Below are positions 1 to 7,733 of a DNA stretch of 33,424 bases, one piece after another. A model generated the notes under the pieces. That model did not search any database. It was not told the origin of the DNA and saw only the letters and a list, made by a program, of their open reading frames with translations. Source of the DNA: Eubacteriaceae bacterium (GTDB lineage Bacteria; Bacillota; Clostridia; Eubacteriales; Alkalibacteraceae); contig DMAW01000109.1 in NCBI GenBank assembly GCA_003446375.1, positions 1-33,424 of the forward strand, in the 5' to 3' direction. The position numbers were made by a program, and so were the translations under genes. Position 1 is the stretch's first letter. Every line of letters starts with the position of its first letter.

Positions 1-238
1 AGGAATAATAATGACTATGTTTGACGGCAGGACCAATCTTTCATTGCAGGTAGTTGATGAGGTTATAAATTATTTTGGCAAAAGAGTCTATGCAACCGTA
101 ATTCCTCGAAATGTAAGGCTAGCTGAAGCACCTAGCCATGGACTTACTATACTTGAATATGACGATAAATCCAAAGGAGCTCAAGCGTACATGGAATTTG
201 CCAAGGAATTTATCAAGAGGATGGGGGATGCATCGTGA
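1..238 (+). CDS. parA: ParA/Soj chromosome-partitioning ATPase, C-terminal part
   Basis: This is the C-terminal end of a ParA/Soj Walker ATPase, which works with ParB-parS in origin segregation. The reading frame is open to the left edge (codons from base 2), so the start and the Walker A and B motifs lie outside the window; the ATG at base 11 is internal. Recognisable family motifs are MFDGRTNLS, the IPRNVRLAEAPSHG block typical of Soj, and YDDKSKGAQAY near the end. The stop overlaps the GTG start of parB by four bases (GTGA), so the two genes are translationally coupled. Assignment is secure from the motif block plus the parB and parS neighbours. Confidence 0.95.
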   Translation, partial: GIIMTMFDGRTNLSLQVVDEVINYFGKRVYATVIPRNVRLAEAPSHGLTILEYDDKSKGAQAYMEFAKEFIKRMGDAS

Positions 239-1083
239 AAAATAAAAAAGGACTGGGAAAAGGACTACAGGCGCTTATACCGGAAGAAAAAGTTGAGGCA
301 GGTAAAGGAGTATCCAAAGTGGATATTGACAGAGTATGTCCAAATAAAAATCAACCGAGAACTAAGTTTGATCAAGATAAACTTGAAGAGCTTGCAAATT
401 CGATAAGAGAACATGGCGTAATACAGCCAATGATAGTGACTGTTTTCAATGATGGATATAAGATAGTGGCAGGAGAGAGACGGTGGAGAGCTGCAAAAAT
501 AGCAGGCATAAAAGAAGTGCCTGTTGTCATTAGAGAATTGACAGAAAAGGACATCATGGAGTTGGCGCTTATAGAAAATCTTCAAAGAGAAGATCTTAAT
601 GAAATAGAAGAGGCTCTGGCGTATAAGGATTTAATGAATAAATTCCAATTGACACAGCAAGATATATCAACGAGAATAGGAAAGAGCAGAACAGCGATAG
701 CCAATACTTTGAGGCTACTTAAACTTCCAAGTAATATTCGAAGCTTGATAGTTGACGGGATAATAACGCCTGGTCATGGCAGGTGTATTTTATCAATAGA
801 AGGCTTTGAAAGGGAAAAACTTCTTGAAAAAATTTTAAAAGATAAGTTGAGCGTAAGAGACTCTGAAAGATTGGCGCAAAAACTTAAATCGAATAAAGAA
901 AAGATTGAAACACAGAAAAAAGAACTCAACTCCCAAATGTTTTTAAGGGATATAGAAGATAGGATGCAAAAGAACCTAGGTACCAAAGTAGTAATAAAAG
1001 GAAAAAGCGAAAAAGGGAAAATAGAGATTGAGTATTACAGCAATGATGACTTGGAACGTCTGACGGAAATGCTTTCCAACTGA
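235..1083 (+). CDS. parB: ParB/Spo0J chromosome-partitioning CTPase and parS-binding protein
   Basis: ParB loads on parS as a CTP-dependent clamp and recruits condensin and ParA at the origin. The 282-residue length is normal. In order: the N-terminal ParA-interacting peptide GLGKGLQALIP (6-16), the CTP-binding ParB box with GERRWRA (80-86), the ENLQREDLN motif (114-122), a helix-turn-helix with QQDISTRIGKSRTAIAN (141-157), and a charged C-terminal dimerisation region. The GTG start overlaps the parA stop. A perfect parS palindrome begins one base after the stop codon. It is ParB rather than Noc because it is coupled to parA. Confidence 0.97.
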   Translation: MKNKKGLGKGLQALIPEEKVEAGKGVSKVDIDRVCPNKNQPRTKFDQDKLEELANSIREHGVIQPMIVTVFNDGYKIVAGERRWRAAKIAGIKEVPVVIRELTEKDIMELALIENLQREDLNEIEEALAYKDLMNKFQLTQQDISTRIGKSRTAIANTLRLLKLPSNIRSLIVDGIITPGHGRCILSIEGFEREKLLEKILKDKLSVRDSERLAQKLKSNKEKIETQKKELNSQMFLRDIEDRMQKNLGTKVVIKGKSEKGKIEIEYYSNDDLERLTEMLSN

Positions 1084-1099
1084 TGTTTCACGTGAAACA
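1084..1099. promoter_or_regulatory. parS centromere site
   Basis: TGTTTCACGTGAAACA is a perfect 16-bp palindrome equal to the consensus bacterial parS site. It starts immediately after the parB stop codon and precedes the ribosome binding site of the next gene. It is the loading site for ParB and indicates proximity to the replication origin. Confidence 0.97.
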
Positions 1100-1113
1100 A
1101 TAGGAGGAGAAAA

Positions 1114-1632
1114 ATGAAGGAAAAAATAAGCATGTTTATAAAATGGGGCGTCATAGGAAATGCCCTGCATTTTATAGTAGCAGCACTAAATACAGTAATA
1201 GATAAAGAAAACCTTCCTATAATGATGCTGATGACAAGTCTAGCAGTGTGTGCTTGGCTTGCCACTGGATTTTTATTAGGCAAAGAGAGTTTTAAATGTA
1301 AGGAGACCGATTTTTTGATATTTGGCATGATTTGCATATTGCCAATATTGATTGTTGTGTTGGGAGCACAGGGAATGCAATCTTTGTCAGAAAATTTGAC
1401 AACAATACAAAACTATAATTTGTTTTATTTTCTCGGAGCTCCCATATTGTTTTGGAACACACCCTTTTACCCAATTATGAATTTATTTCCGGATAGCAAT
1501 ATCTATATACAAATAAACATAAATCTTATGTTAGTTGTCTTTATAGTTTTTATGGGTTCGTATCTGGGGAAAGCTTACAAAGTAAGCAAAATTAAAAAAA
1601 AGCGAAACAAAATGAGATATGCCGATATGTAA
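1114..1632 (+). CDS. Hypothetical multi-pass membrane protein
   Basis: I do not recognise this 172-residue protein. It has a good ribosome binding site (AGGAGG about 8 bases before the ATG). Hydrophobic stretches at about residues 12-25, 33-55, 67-85, 100-116 and 130-150 suggest four to five membrane segments. The C-terminus is a short strongly basic tail (KIKKKRNK), which would lie in the cytoplasm by the positive-inside rule. It sits between parS and a CvpA-like gene and probably shares their transcript. In related genomes a different small membrane protein (DUF4446) often occupies this slot; the sequence here does not resemble that family by eye. Confidence 0.7.
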   Translation: MKEKISMFIKWGVIGNALHFIVAALNTVIDKENLPIMMLMTSLAVCAWLATGFLLGKESFKCKETDFLIFGMICILPILIVVLGAQGMQSLSENLTTIQNYNLFYFLGAPILFWNTPFYPIMNLFPDSNIYIQININLMLVVFIVFMGSYLGKAYKVSKIKKKRNKMRYADM

Positions 1633-1652
1633 AACAATGAGGAGGATGCGAT

Positions 1653-2294
1653 ATGTCATGGATAGATATTTTAATTATTGGAATATTCATTATGTACGTT
1701 ATAGTTGACTTTAATAGGGGACTTGTAAATTCATTGGCATCAATATTTTCGTTTATAGTGTCACTGGTTATTGCAACAAGCCTTTATAAAAAAGTTTATG
1801 AGTTCATTATAAACAATACAGAAATTTACAGCAAGCTATATGATTTCATATCAGAAAATTTTAGGGTGGGGAACTCTGGAGAGTCTCAAGGGTTTGAACA
1901 GCTTGATTTAAATAAGCTTCCGGTTGGAGCAAGAGATTTCATGGAAAATATTGCGAGTGAAAGCAACAATATGAATATAGCTTTTGATTTTGCGACGACC
2001 TTAACGGATATGATACTTTATTTACTTTGCTTCTTAGGTATATTCTTAGTAGTCAGGATGGTCATTTTCGTAATTGCAGGATTCTTTGATTTTATAGCCA
2101 GATTACCTGTGTTGAACCTTATGAATAAGACTGGAGGGGCATTGATGGGGATAATAGAAGGCGGTATTATAAACATTATAGTAATAAATTCAATGTATTC
2201 TTTAGCAATACTTTTTAATCAAAGCAACGTGATCAATGCTCTGAACAACTCACATATAGCACAATATTTTTACATTGGATACTTATTCTTTTGA
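1653..2294 (+). CDS. CvpA family membrane protein
   Basis: This 213-residue protein matches the CvpA/colicin V production family: an N-terminal segment MSWIDILIIG...DFNRGLVNSLASIFSF with the family's D-x-x-x-G-x-x-x-G-type pattern, then further hydrophobic segments at about 22-45, 128-150 and 165-190. The central region (65-120) is polar and probably extracytoplasmic. A GGAGG ribosome binding site precedes the ATG. CvpA-like proteins commonly lie near parAB in Firmicutes; in Gram-positives their role is unproven beyond membrane or envelope functions. Confidence 0.8.
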   Translation: MSWIDILIIGIFIMYVIVDFNRGLVNSLASIFSFIVSLVIATSLYKKVYEFIINNTEIYSKLYDFISENFRVGNSGESQGFEQLDLNKLPVGARDFMENIASESNNMNIAFDFATTLTDMILYLLCFLGIFLVVRMVIFVIAGFFDFIARLPVLNLMNKTGGALMGIIEGGIINIIVINSMYSLAILFNQSNVINALNNSHIAQYFYIGYLFF

Positions 2295-2324
2295 TGATTT
2301 GAAATTAAGAAAGGATTTGAGTAG

Positions 2325-2510
2325 ATGCATGTTAATCTAGGAGATGTGATAGAAACAAAGAAGAGCCATCCTTGTGGAAGCAACAGATGGACTGTAGTAA
2401 GGATAGGGATGGATATAAAGATAAAGTGCCTGGGGTGTGGGAGAATCGTAATGCTGGACAGAGAGAAATTCAATAAAAGAGTCAAAAAAATAGTAGAACA
2501 AGAAAAATAG
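2325..2510 (+). CDS. DUF951 family small zinc-ribbon-like protein (YyzM type)
   Basis: A 61-residue basic protein whose pattern VNLGDVIETKKSHPCGSNRW...IKIKCLGCGRIVMLDREKF is the DUF951 family, conserved next to parB and rpsF in Firmicutes (B. subtilis YyzM). The lone HPCG plus CLGCG cysteines suggest a small metal- or nucleic-acid-binding fold. Function is unknown. The ATG has a weak ribosome binding site (AAGGA, about 12 bases upstream). It ends just before the rpsF promoter. Confidence 0.88.
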   Translation: MHVNLGDVIETKKSHPCGSNRWTVVRIGMDIKIKCLGCGRIVMLDREKFNKRVKKIVEQEK

Positions 2511-2524
2511 TTTTTAAAATGCAG

Positions 2525-2552
2525 TTGTACTATTTTATGAGTATGTTATAAT
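2525..2552 (+). promoter_or_regulatory. Promoter of rpsF-ssb-rpsR
   Basis: TTGTAC and TATAAT are separated by 16 bases, with an extended -10 TG (TGT before TATAAT). It lies about 65 bases upstream of the rpsF start, in the gap after the DUF951 gene. Confidence 0.7.
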
Positions 2553-2573
2553 AGAAATACTGCGTGCATCCTT

Positions 2574-2590
2574 GCTCTCTTATTGAGAGC
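2574..2590 (+). promoter_or_regulatory. Hairpin in the rpsF leader, candidate S6:S18 autoregulatory element
   Basis: GCTCTC-TTATT-GAGAGC forms a perfect 6-bp hairpin in the untranslated leader, about 25 bases before the rpsF start. Leaders of rpsF operons in many bacteria bind the S6:S18 heterodimer for autoregulation. This hairpin is a candidate, but I cannot match the known motif in detail. Confidence 0.35.
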
Positions 2591-2615
2591 CATAAGTCCA
2601 AAGGGAGGTGAAAAA

Positions 2616-2903
2616 ATGAACAGTTATGAAACAGTGATTATCTTTAATCCGGAACTTTCAACTGAACAAATTTCAGAAAACATCGAAAAAATCAAAGGGA
2701 TGATTTCTGCAAAGGGAGAAGTTGAAACAGTTGAAGAATGGGGAAAAAGAAAACTAGCGTACAAAATCAAAAATAAGTTTACTGAAGGATACTATGTTTT
2801 AATCAACTTTAAAGGAAACAATGAACTTTTAGCTGATTTAGATCACGGATTTAAAATATCTGAAAATTATGTACGTCACATGATAATAAAAAAAGATGCT
2901 TAA
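2616..2903 (+). CDS. rpsF: 30S ribosomal protein bS6
   Basis: This is bS6, the platform protein of the small subunit that heterodimerises with bS18. The ATG at 2616 is chosen over an in-frame upstream TTG (2583) because a strong GGGAGGTG site sits just before it and MNSYETVIIFNPELS is the family's normal N-terminus; this gives 95 residues. Recognisable are VEEWGKRKLAYKIKNKFTEGYYV and a C-terminal NYVRHMIIKKD. It is first in the rpsF-ssb-rpsR operon, 15 bases before ssb. Confidence 0.97.
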   Translation: MNSYETVIIFNPELSTEQISENIEKIKGMISAKGEVETVEEWGKRKLAYKIKNKFTEGYYVLINFKGNNELLADLDHGFKISENYVRHMIIKKDA

Positions 2904-2918
2904 TCGGAGTGATAAACA

Positions 2919-3362
2919 ATGAACAAGGTCGTACTCGTAGGTCGTCTAACAAGAGATATTGAATTGAGATACACCCAAAAGGGCACAGCAGTAGCTACCT
3001 TTACTCTAGCTGTCAATAGAAGATTTAAACAAGAAGGTCAACCGGATGCAGATTTTATTAATTGTGTCGCATGGGGCAACCAAGGTGAAAATGCATCTAA
3101 GTATGTTGGAAAAGGTAGCCAAGTTGGAGTGTACGGAAGGATTCAAACCCGGAGCTATGAAACAAATGAAGGTAATAAAAGATATGTTACCGAGATTGTT
3201 TGCGAAGAGATTGAATTTTTAAGTTCAGGGTCTGGACAAGGAAGGCAAGGCGGGGGATATTCTCCAGCTAGACAAGATCAGAGCAGACAAGATCAAGATT
3301 ATGGAGTTCCAATGGATGACTTCCAACCGTTGGAAGACGAAGATGACGATCTTCCATTTTAA
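2919..3362 (+). CDS. ssb: Single-stranded DNA-binding protein
   Basis: Replicative SSB of 147 residues. The OB-fold (about 1-105) opens with MNKVVLVGRLTRDIELRYT and contains FINCVAWG and GRIQTRSYE. A Gly/Gln/Arg-rich linker (108-132) leads to the acidic C-terminal tip DEDDDLPF, which recruits partner proteins. It lies between the two ribosomal-protein genes, the classic Firmicute arrangement. It has only a weak ribosome binding site (GGAGTGA) ahead of the ATG. Confidence 0.98.
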   Translation: MNKVVLVGRLTRDIELRYTQKGTAVATFTLAVNRRFKQEGQPDADFINCVAWGNQGENASKYVGKGSQVGVYGRIQTRSYETNEGNKRYVTEIVCEEIEFLSSGSGQGRQGGGYSPARQDQSRQDQDYGVPMDDFQPLEDEDDDLPF

Positions 3363-3378
3363 GTAAGGAGGGAAAAAC

Positions 3379-3606
3379 ATGGCTAAACCTTTCAGAAGAA
3401 GCAGAAAGAAAGTTTGTAACTTTTGCGAAAGCAAATCTGGAGCTATAGATTATAAAGATCTGAAGACATTGAGCAAATATGTGTCTGAAAGAGGAAAGAT
3501 TTTACCAAGAAGGGTAACTGGAAATTGTGCAAAGCACCAAAGAGAACTGACAGTTGCCATAAAAAGAGCAAGAAGCATAGCCTTATTGCCTTATACAGCT
3601 GAATAA
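3379..3606 (+). CDS. rpsR: 30S ribosomal protein bS18, zinc-binding form
   Basis: bS18 of 75 residues, partner of bS6 on the 30S platform. It has the family blocks DYKDLKTLSKYVSERGKILPRRVTG and CAKHQRELTVAIKRARSIALLPY. It is the cysteine-containing (C+) paralogue type: KVCNFC near the N-terminus plus C and H in GNCAKHQ form a plausible Zn site. GGAGGG precedes the ATG. It is followed directly by an intrinsic terminator. Confidence 0.98.
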   Translation: MAKPFRRSRKKVCNFCESKSGAIDYKDLKTLSKYVSERGKILPRRVTGNCAKHQRELTVAIKRARSIALLPYTAE

Positions 3607-3614
3607 ATATGACG

Positions 3615-3640
3615 AGATCCCTTTATGGGATCTTTTTATT
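3615..3640 (+). terminator. Intrinsic terminator after rpsR
   Basis: AGATCCC-TTTAT-GGGATCT is a perfect 7-bp stem followed by TTTTATTT. It closes the rpsF-ssb-rpsR operon. Confidence 0.9.
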
Positions 3641-3732
3641 TGCCACTTTGAGATATTTCGTCAAATAGTGCGGCAATGTAGTGAATTATAAGTGGGTTTT
3701 TATGTGTATAAGTGCCACTTGAATAATGTATA

Positions 3733-3741
3733 TGGTATAAT
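3733..3741 (+). promoter_or_regulatory. Extended -10 promoter of gdpP-rplI-dnaB
   Basis: TGGTATAAT is an extended -10 element (TGN plus a perfect TATAAT). No good -35 stands at the proper distance, which extended -10 promoters tolerate. Transcription would start about 25 bases before the gdpP start. Confidence 0.65.
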
Positions 3742-3773
3742 GTTTATGCCATGTCATAAAGGGAGGGATTTTT

Positions 3774-5768
3774 CTGGACAATAAGAAGTTTACCAATTTT
3801 TTAATTCCCAACACTAACATATACCTATGGATCATTGCTGTTTTAATAGGGGTTTTATATACTTATAATTTGATAATTGCTGGGGCAGGAACTTTGCTTT
3901 TAGTTTACTTGATTTATTACAAGGTAAAAGCAGCGACTAAAAGCGAGGAAAGATGGAAAGAATTAGTAGAAAATCTTGCATTAGACATAGACACGGCTAC
4001 CCAAAATATACTTTTAGAACTTCCGTTTCCCCTTGTTATACTTAAAGAAGATGATACTGTGTTGTGGTATAATAGCGATTTTAGAAAGATCTGGGGTGGG
4101 AAAAAAAATCTTCTTAATAAAAACCTCAAGCAGATTTTTGAAGATTTTAATATGGAATCAATCTATCAGAGTGAAGATAATTATATAGGATATGAATATG
4201 AAGGCAGATATTATAGGATTTATAGCAATAGCGTAAGAAACATAAATAGCGAAAAAATTAGAATGCTGTATTGGGTTGACTATACAGAATACCGGGAGCT
4301 AAAGGAAAGATACGAACTTGAAAAACCTATAATAGCTTTTATTCAAGTCGATAACTATGATGAAGTGCTAAAAAGCAGCAATGACAGCTATAAACCTTTA
4401 ATAACAGCGGTGATAGATAGAAAGATAAATTCTTGGGCACAGGATATGAATGCATATGTAAAGAAATACGAACCGGATCAGTATCTTATTATCTTTGAAT
4501 ACGAATATTTATCATTAATGGAAGAAAAACGATTCAACATACTGGATATAATGAGAGAGACGCAATCAGGCAATAAAATTCCAATAACTTTAAGTATCGG
4601 AGTAGGAACATCTGAGCAAAAGGGATCATTGCCTGAAATTCAAGAGCTTTCTAAATCAGCTTTGGATATAGCTTTAGCTAGAGGCGGCGATCAGGCGGTA
4701 TTAAGAAAAGATGGCAAATTGTCTTATTTTGGAGGAAAAACGCAAGCGGTTGAAAAACGAACAAAAGTTAAAGCAAGGATAAAGGCTCATGGAATCAAGG
4801 AGCTGATGGAAAACTCTGAGAAGATATTTATTATGGGTCATGATAATCCAGACATTGATTCCTTGGGAGCTGCACTTGGGATATTTAGATGTGCAAAATT
4901 TTTAGGAAAAGAAGCTTCGATAATATTGGATAAAAGCAATCCTTCAATTGATGTATTATATAAAGAATTGATAAAAGACGGTTATGAAAATGTTATTATA
5001 AGCTCAGAGAATGCAAGAAAAACTGCTGGAGATAATGTTGTCCTTGTAATAGTAGATGTGCATAAGAGGAATTTGGTTCAAGCTCCTGATTTGATAGGAA
5101 AAGTCGGCAAGATAATAGTAATAGACCATCACATAAGAGCTGCTGAATTCATAGAGGAATCAGTTTTGACATATTTGGAACCCTACGCTTCATCTACATG
5201 TGAATTAGTAAGCGAGATAATTGAGTATATAGATGATGGAGTTGAGCTTACTGAAATCGAGGCGACTGCCCTTTTGGCAGGCATTTACATGGATACAAAG
5301 AATTTTGCAATAAAAACAGGTGTGAGGACTTTTGAAGCGGCATCTTTTTTGAGAAAAAATGGAGCAGACACCCTTAAAGCAAAGAAACTGTTAAAAGACG
5401 ATAGAGAGGTTTTATTAGCAAAATCCCAAGCACTAAAAGAGGCGAAGTTTATTAAAGATAATATTGCGATAGCCATTGTTAACAACCACTCAGAAAAAGT
5501 AAATCTAATTACTGCGCAAACAGCAGATGAATTACTAAATATCCAAGGAGTTGAGGCATCTTTTGTAGTAGCCCAAGGAGATGATGCTTCTATTATAAGT
5601 GGAAGGTCATATGGTGGAGTCAATGTTCAACGGATACTAGAGACTCTTGGAGGCGGCGGTCATATGACTGTAGCTGGAGCACAGCTTGCAGAAACAGATG
5701 TTGAAACGGCACTTAATTTACTTGAAAAGGCCATAGATGAATACTTAAGGGAAGGTGAAAAAAAGTGA
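3774..5768 (+). CDS. gdpP: GdpP-type cyclic-di-AMP phosphodiesterase with apparent CTG start
   Basis: A membrane-bound DHH-DHHA1 phosphodiesterase that hydrolyses c-di-AMP to pApA. With the CTG start it has 664 residues, the usual GdpP length. It has two N-terminal membrane segments (about 17-50), a PAS-like domain (about 75-165), a degenerate GGDEF domain (about 185-310), the DHH motif GHDNPDID (355-362), DHH (451-453), and DHHA1 with GGGGHMT near the end. No ATG, GTG or TTG occurs in frame between the upstream stop (3738) and the TTG at 3870, and starting at 3870 would delete the first membrane segment. GGGAGGG stands 6-7 bases before the CTG at 3774. The stop overlaps rplI by four bases. 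Confidence 0.93.
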   Translation: MDNKKFTNFLIPNTNIYLWIIAVLIGVLYTYNLIIAGAGTLLLVYLIYYKVKAATKSEERWKELVENLALDIDTATQNILLELPFPLVILKEDDTVLWYNSDFRKIWGGKKNLLNKNLKQIFEDFNMESIYQSEDNYIGYEYEGRYYRIYSNSVRNINSEKIRMLYWVDYTEYRELKERYELEKPIIAFIQVDNYDEVLKSSNDSYKPLITAVIDRKINSWAQDMNAYVKKYEPDQYLIIFEYEYLSLMEEKRFNILDIMRETQSGNKIPITLSIGVGTSEQKGSLPEIQELSKSALDIALARGGDQAVLRKDGKLSYFGGKTQAVEKRTKVKARIKAHGIKELMENSEKIFIMGHDNPDIDSLGAALGIFRCAKFLGKEASIILDKSNPSIDVLYKELIKDGYENVIISSENARKTAGDNVVLVIVDVHKRNLVQAPDLIGKVGKIIVIDHHIRAAEFIEESVLTYLEPYASSTCELVSEIIEYIDDGVELTEIEATALLAGIYMDTKNFAIKTGVRTFEAASFLRKNGADTLKAKKLLKDDREVLLAKSQALKEAKFIKDNIAIAIVNNHSEKVNLITAQTADELLNIQGVEASFVVAQGDDASIISGRSYGGVNVQRILETLGGGGHMTVAGAQLAETDVETALNLLEKAIDEYLREGEKK

Positions 5769-6211
5769 AAGTAATACTGATGGAAGATGTAAAAGGAATG
5801 GGGAAAAAAGGGGATGTCGTAAATGCAAAGGACGGATATTTTAGGAACTTTTTAGCTCCGAAAAATTTAGCTGTTGAGGCTACAAAAGAAAATATCAAAA
5901 AAAACGATGAAGAAAAGAAAAGAAAACAAGATGCTATGCAGAAAGAAATAGATGAGGCAAAGGAACTGGCCAAAAAACTTTCTGAAGCGACTTTAAATAT
6001 GAATGAAAAGGCATCAGAAGATGGAAGGCTGTTTGGTTCAATAACTAGCAAAGATTTGGCAGAAGCAATTAAAAAAGAATTCGGATATGATATTGATAAA
6101 AGAAAGATACAGCTAAATGAGCCAATTAGAAACATTGGAAGATTTACTGTGACAATAAAAACTTATGCTGGAATAACCGGCGACTTGACTGTAACAGTAC
6201 AAGGGAAATAA
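5765..6211 (+). CDS. rplI: 50S ribosomal protein bL9
   Basis: bL9 of 148 residues. The N-terminal rRNA-binding domain has KVILMEDVKGMGKKGDVV and GYFRNFLAPKNLAVEAT, followed by the long connecting helix rich in Lys and Glu (about 40-80) and the C-terminal domain ending in TVTVQ. The GTG start overlaps the gdpP stop (GTGA), and the ribosome binding site GGGAAGG lies inside gdpP. The gdpP-rplI-dnaB order is standard in Firmicutes. Confidence 0.97.
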   Translation: MKVILMEDVKGMGKKGDVVNAKDGYFRNFLAPKNLAVEATKENIKKNDEEKKRKQDAMQKEIDEAKELAKKLSEATLNMNEKASEDGRLFGSITSKDLAEAIKKEFGYDIDKRKIQLNEPIRNIGRFTVTIKTYAGITGDLTVTVQGK

Positions 6212-6229
6212 TTTTAGAGGTGAATAAAT

Positions 6230-7567
6230 TTGCCAGAGAATATAATGAAGGTTCCGCCCCATAATATTGAGGCTGAGCAATCGGTTTTAGGGGCTATGCT
6301 TGTAAGTAAAGATGCGATCTCTACAGCGACAGAATTGATAACCGATAGTGAGATGTTTTACAATGCGCAGCATAAGGCTATTTTTGATGGAATAGTTGAA
6401 TTGTTTAAGGAAGATTTGCCTGTTGACCTTATAACATTGACTAACAAGCTTAAAGACACCAATGTCTTGGAAAAAGTAGGTGGAAGAGGCTATCTTGCGG
6501 AACTTATTGACAATGTTCCTGTCTCGACAAATGTCAGGACTTATTGCGATATAGTAAAGGAGAAAGCATTGCTGAGGTCTTTGATAAGCTCTTCAATGGA
6601 AGTCATTAATGAGTGCTATTCAAATGGAGATGACGCAGATGAAGTTCTAGAGCTTGCTGAAAAGAATATTTTTGAACTCTCTCAAAGACAAAAGACGGGA
6701 GATTTTGTTCATATTAAAGAAGCTCTTGTAGGAACGCTTGAGAGCATAGAAGACATTCAAAAAAATAATAACACGATAACAGGTGTGCCTACTGGCTTTA
6801 CCGATTTAGATCATATGACTGCAGGAATGCAGAAAGCGGATTTAGTGCTTATTGCAGCTAGACCATCTATGGGGAAGACTGCATTTGCACTAAATGTAGC
6901 TCAACATGCAGCTGTAAAAGCAAAAAAATCAGTAGCTATATTCAGCCTTGAAATGAGCAAGGAATTATTGACACAAAGGATGCTATGCAGCGAGGCACAT
7001 ATAAATAGCCAAAACTTGAGAACTGGGAATCTTACGGACAAGGATTGGCAAAAATTGGCATATGCAACTTCTGTATTATCTAACAGTAAAATTTACATAG
7101 ATGATACTCCAGGGGTTACAGTTATGGAAATGAGATCAAAAACCAGACGATTAAAGCTCGAGCATGGGTTGGACATGATATTAATTGATTATCTTCAACT
7201 TATGGAAGGCTCAAAAAAAAGTGAAAACAGGCAACAGGAAATATCAGCCATATCCAGGTCTTTAAAAGCATTGGCTAGAGAGATGCAGTGTCCGGTAATA
7301 GCTCTTTCTCAGTTGAGCAGAGCACCGGATGCGAGAACAGATCATCGCCCTATTTTATCAGACCTGAGAGAATCAGGAGCAATAGAGCAGGATGCCGACG
7401 TAGTGATGATGCTTTTTAGAAACTATTATTATTCAAAAGATCCTGAAGATAAAAACATCGCTGAACTCAACATAGCAAAGCAGAGAAATGGTTCCACAGG
7501 TGTCATAAAACTTTCATGGCATGAAGAATACACTCAGTTTGGCAATTTAGTGGAATATAGAGAGTAA
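6230..7567 (+). CDS. dnaB: Replicative DNA helicase DnaB/DnaC
   Basis: Hexameric 5'-3' replicative helicase, 445 residues. The N-terminal primase-interacting domain has PHNIEAEQSVLGAML; the RecA-like domain has Walker A (ARPSMGKTAFALN, about 207-219), Walker B (MILIDYLQLM), SRSLKALAREM and an arginine-finger region near the end (IAKQRNGSTG). A TTG start at 6230 is preferred because GAGGTG lies 7-8 bases before it; an in-frame ATG at 6245 would also leave the folded domain intact. No intein or other insertion is seen. It is last in the gdpP-rplI-dnaB operon, with no obvious terminator after it. Confidence 0.97.
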   Translation: MPENIMKVPPHNIEAEQSVLGAMLVSKDAISTATELITDSEMFYNAQHKAIFDGIVELFKEDLPVDLITLTNKLKDTNVLEKVGGRGYLAELIDNVPVSTNVRTYCDIVKEKALLRSLISSSMEVINECYSNGDDADEVLELAEKNIFELSQRQKTGDFVHIKEALVGTLESIEDIQKNNNTITGVPTGFTDLDHMTAGMQKADLVLIAARPSMGKTAFALNVAQHAAVKAKKSVAIFSLEMSKELLTQRMLCSEAHINSQNLRTGNLTDKDWQKLAYATSVLSNSKIYIDDTPGVTVMEMRSKTRRLKLEHGLDMILIDYLQLMEGSKKSENRQQEISAISRSLKALAREMQCPVIALSQLSRAPDARTDHRPILSDLRESGAIEQDADVVMMLFRNYYYSKDPEDKNIAELNIAKQRNGSTGVIKLSWHEEYTQFGNLVEYRE

Positions 7568-7733
7568 ATGCCTAAATTTACGAACAATTAGTCAAAAACA
7601 GCATATAAAGTTCGTTTTAATGTTGATATCATTTGCATAATTTGATAATATCTATAATGGATTCGTAGAATAAATAATATCTATTAAATCCGCCGGATAT
7701 ATATGCCGGTATACTTTTAAGGAAGTGGAAAAA

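Noticed and set aside
3870..5768. gdpP starting at the TTG at 3870
   Set aside because: It lacks a ribosome binding site and would remove the first membrane segment; the CTG at 3774 fits better.
7690..7711. CCGG...CCGG repeat upstream of the FAD enzyme as a regulatory hairpin
   Set aside because: The arms are only four bases and do not extend; likely chance.
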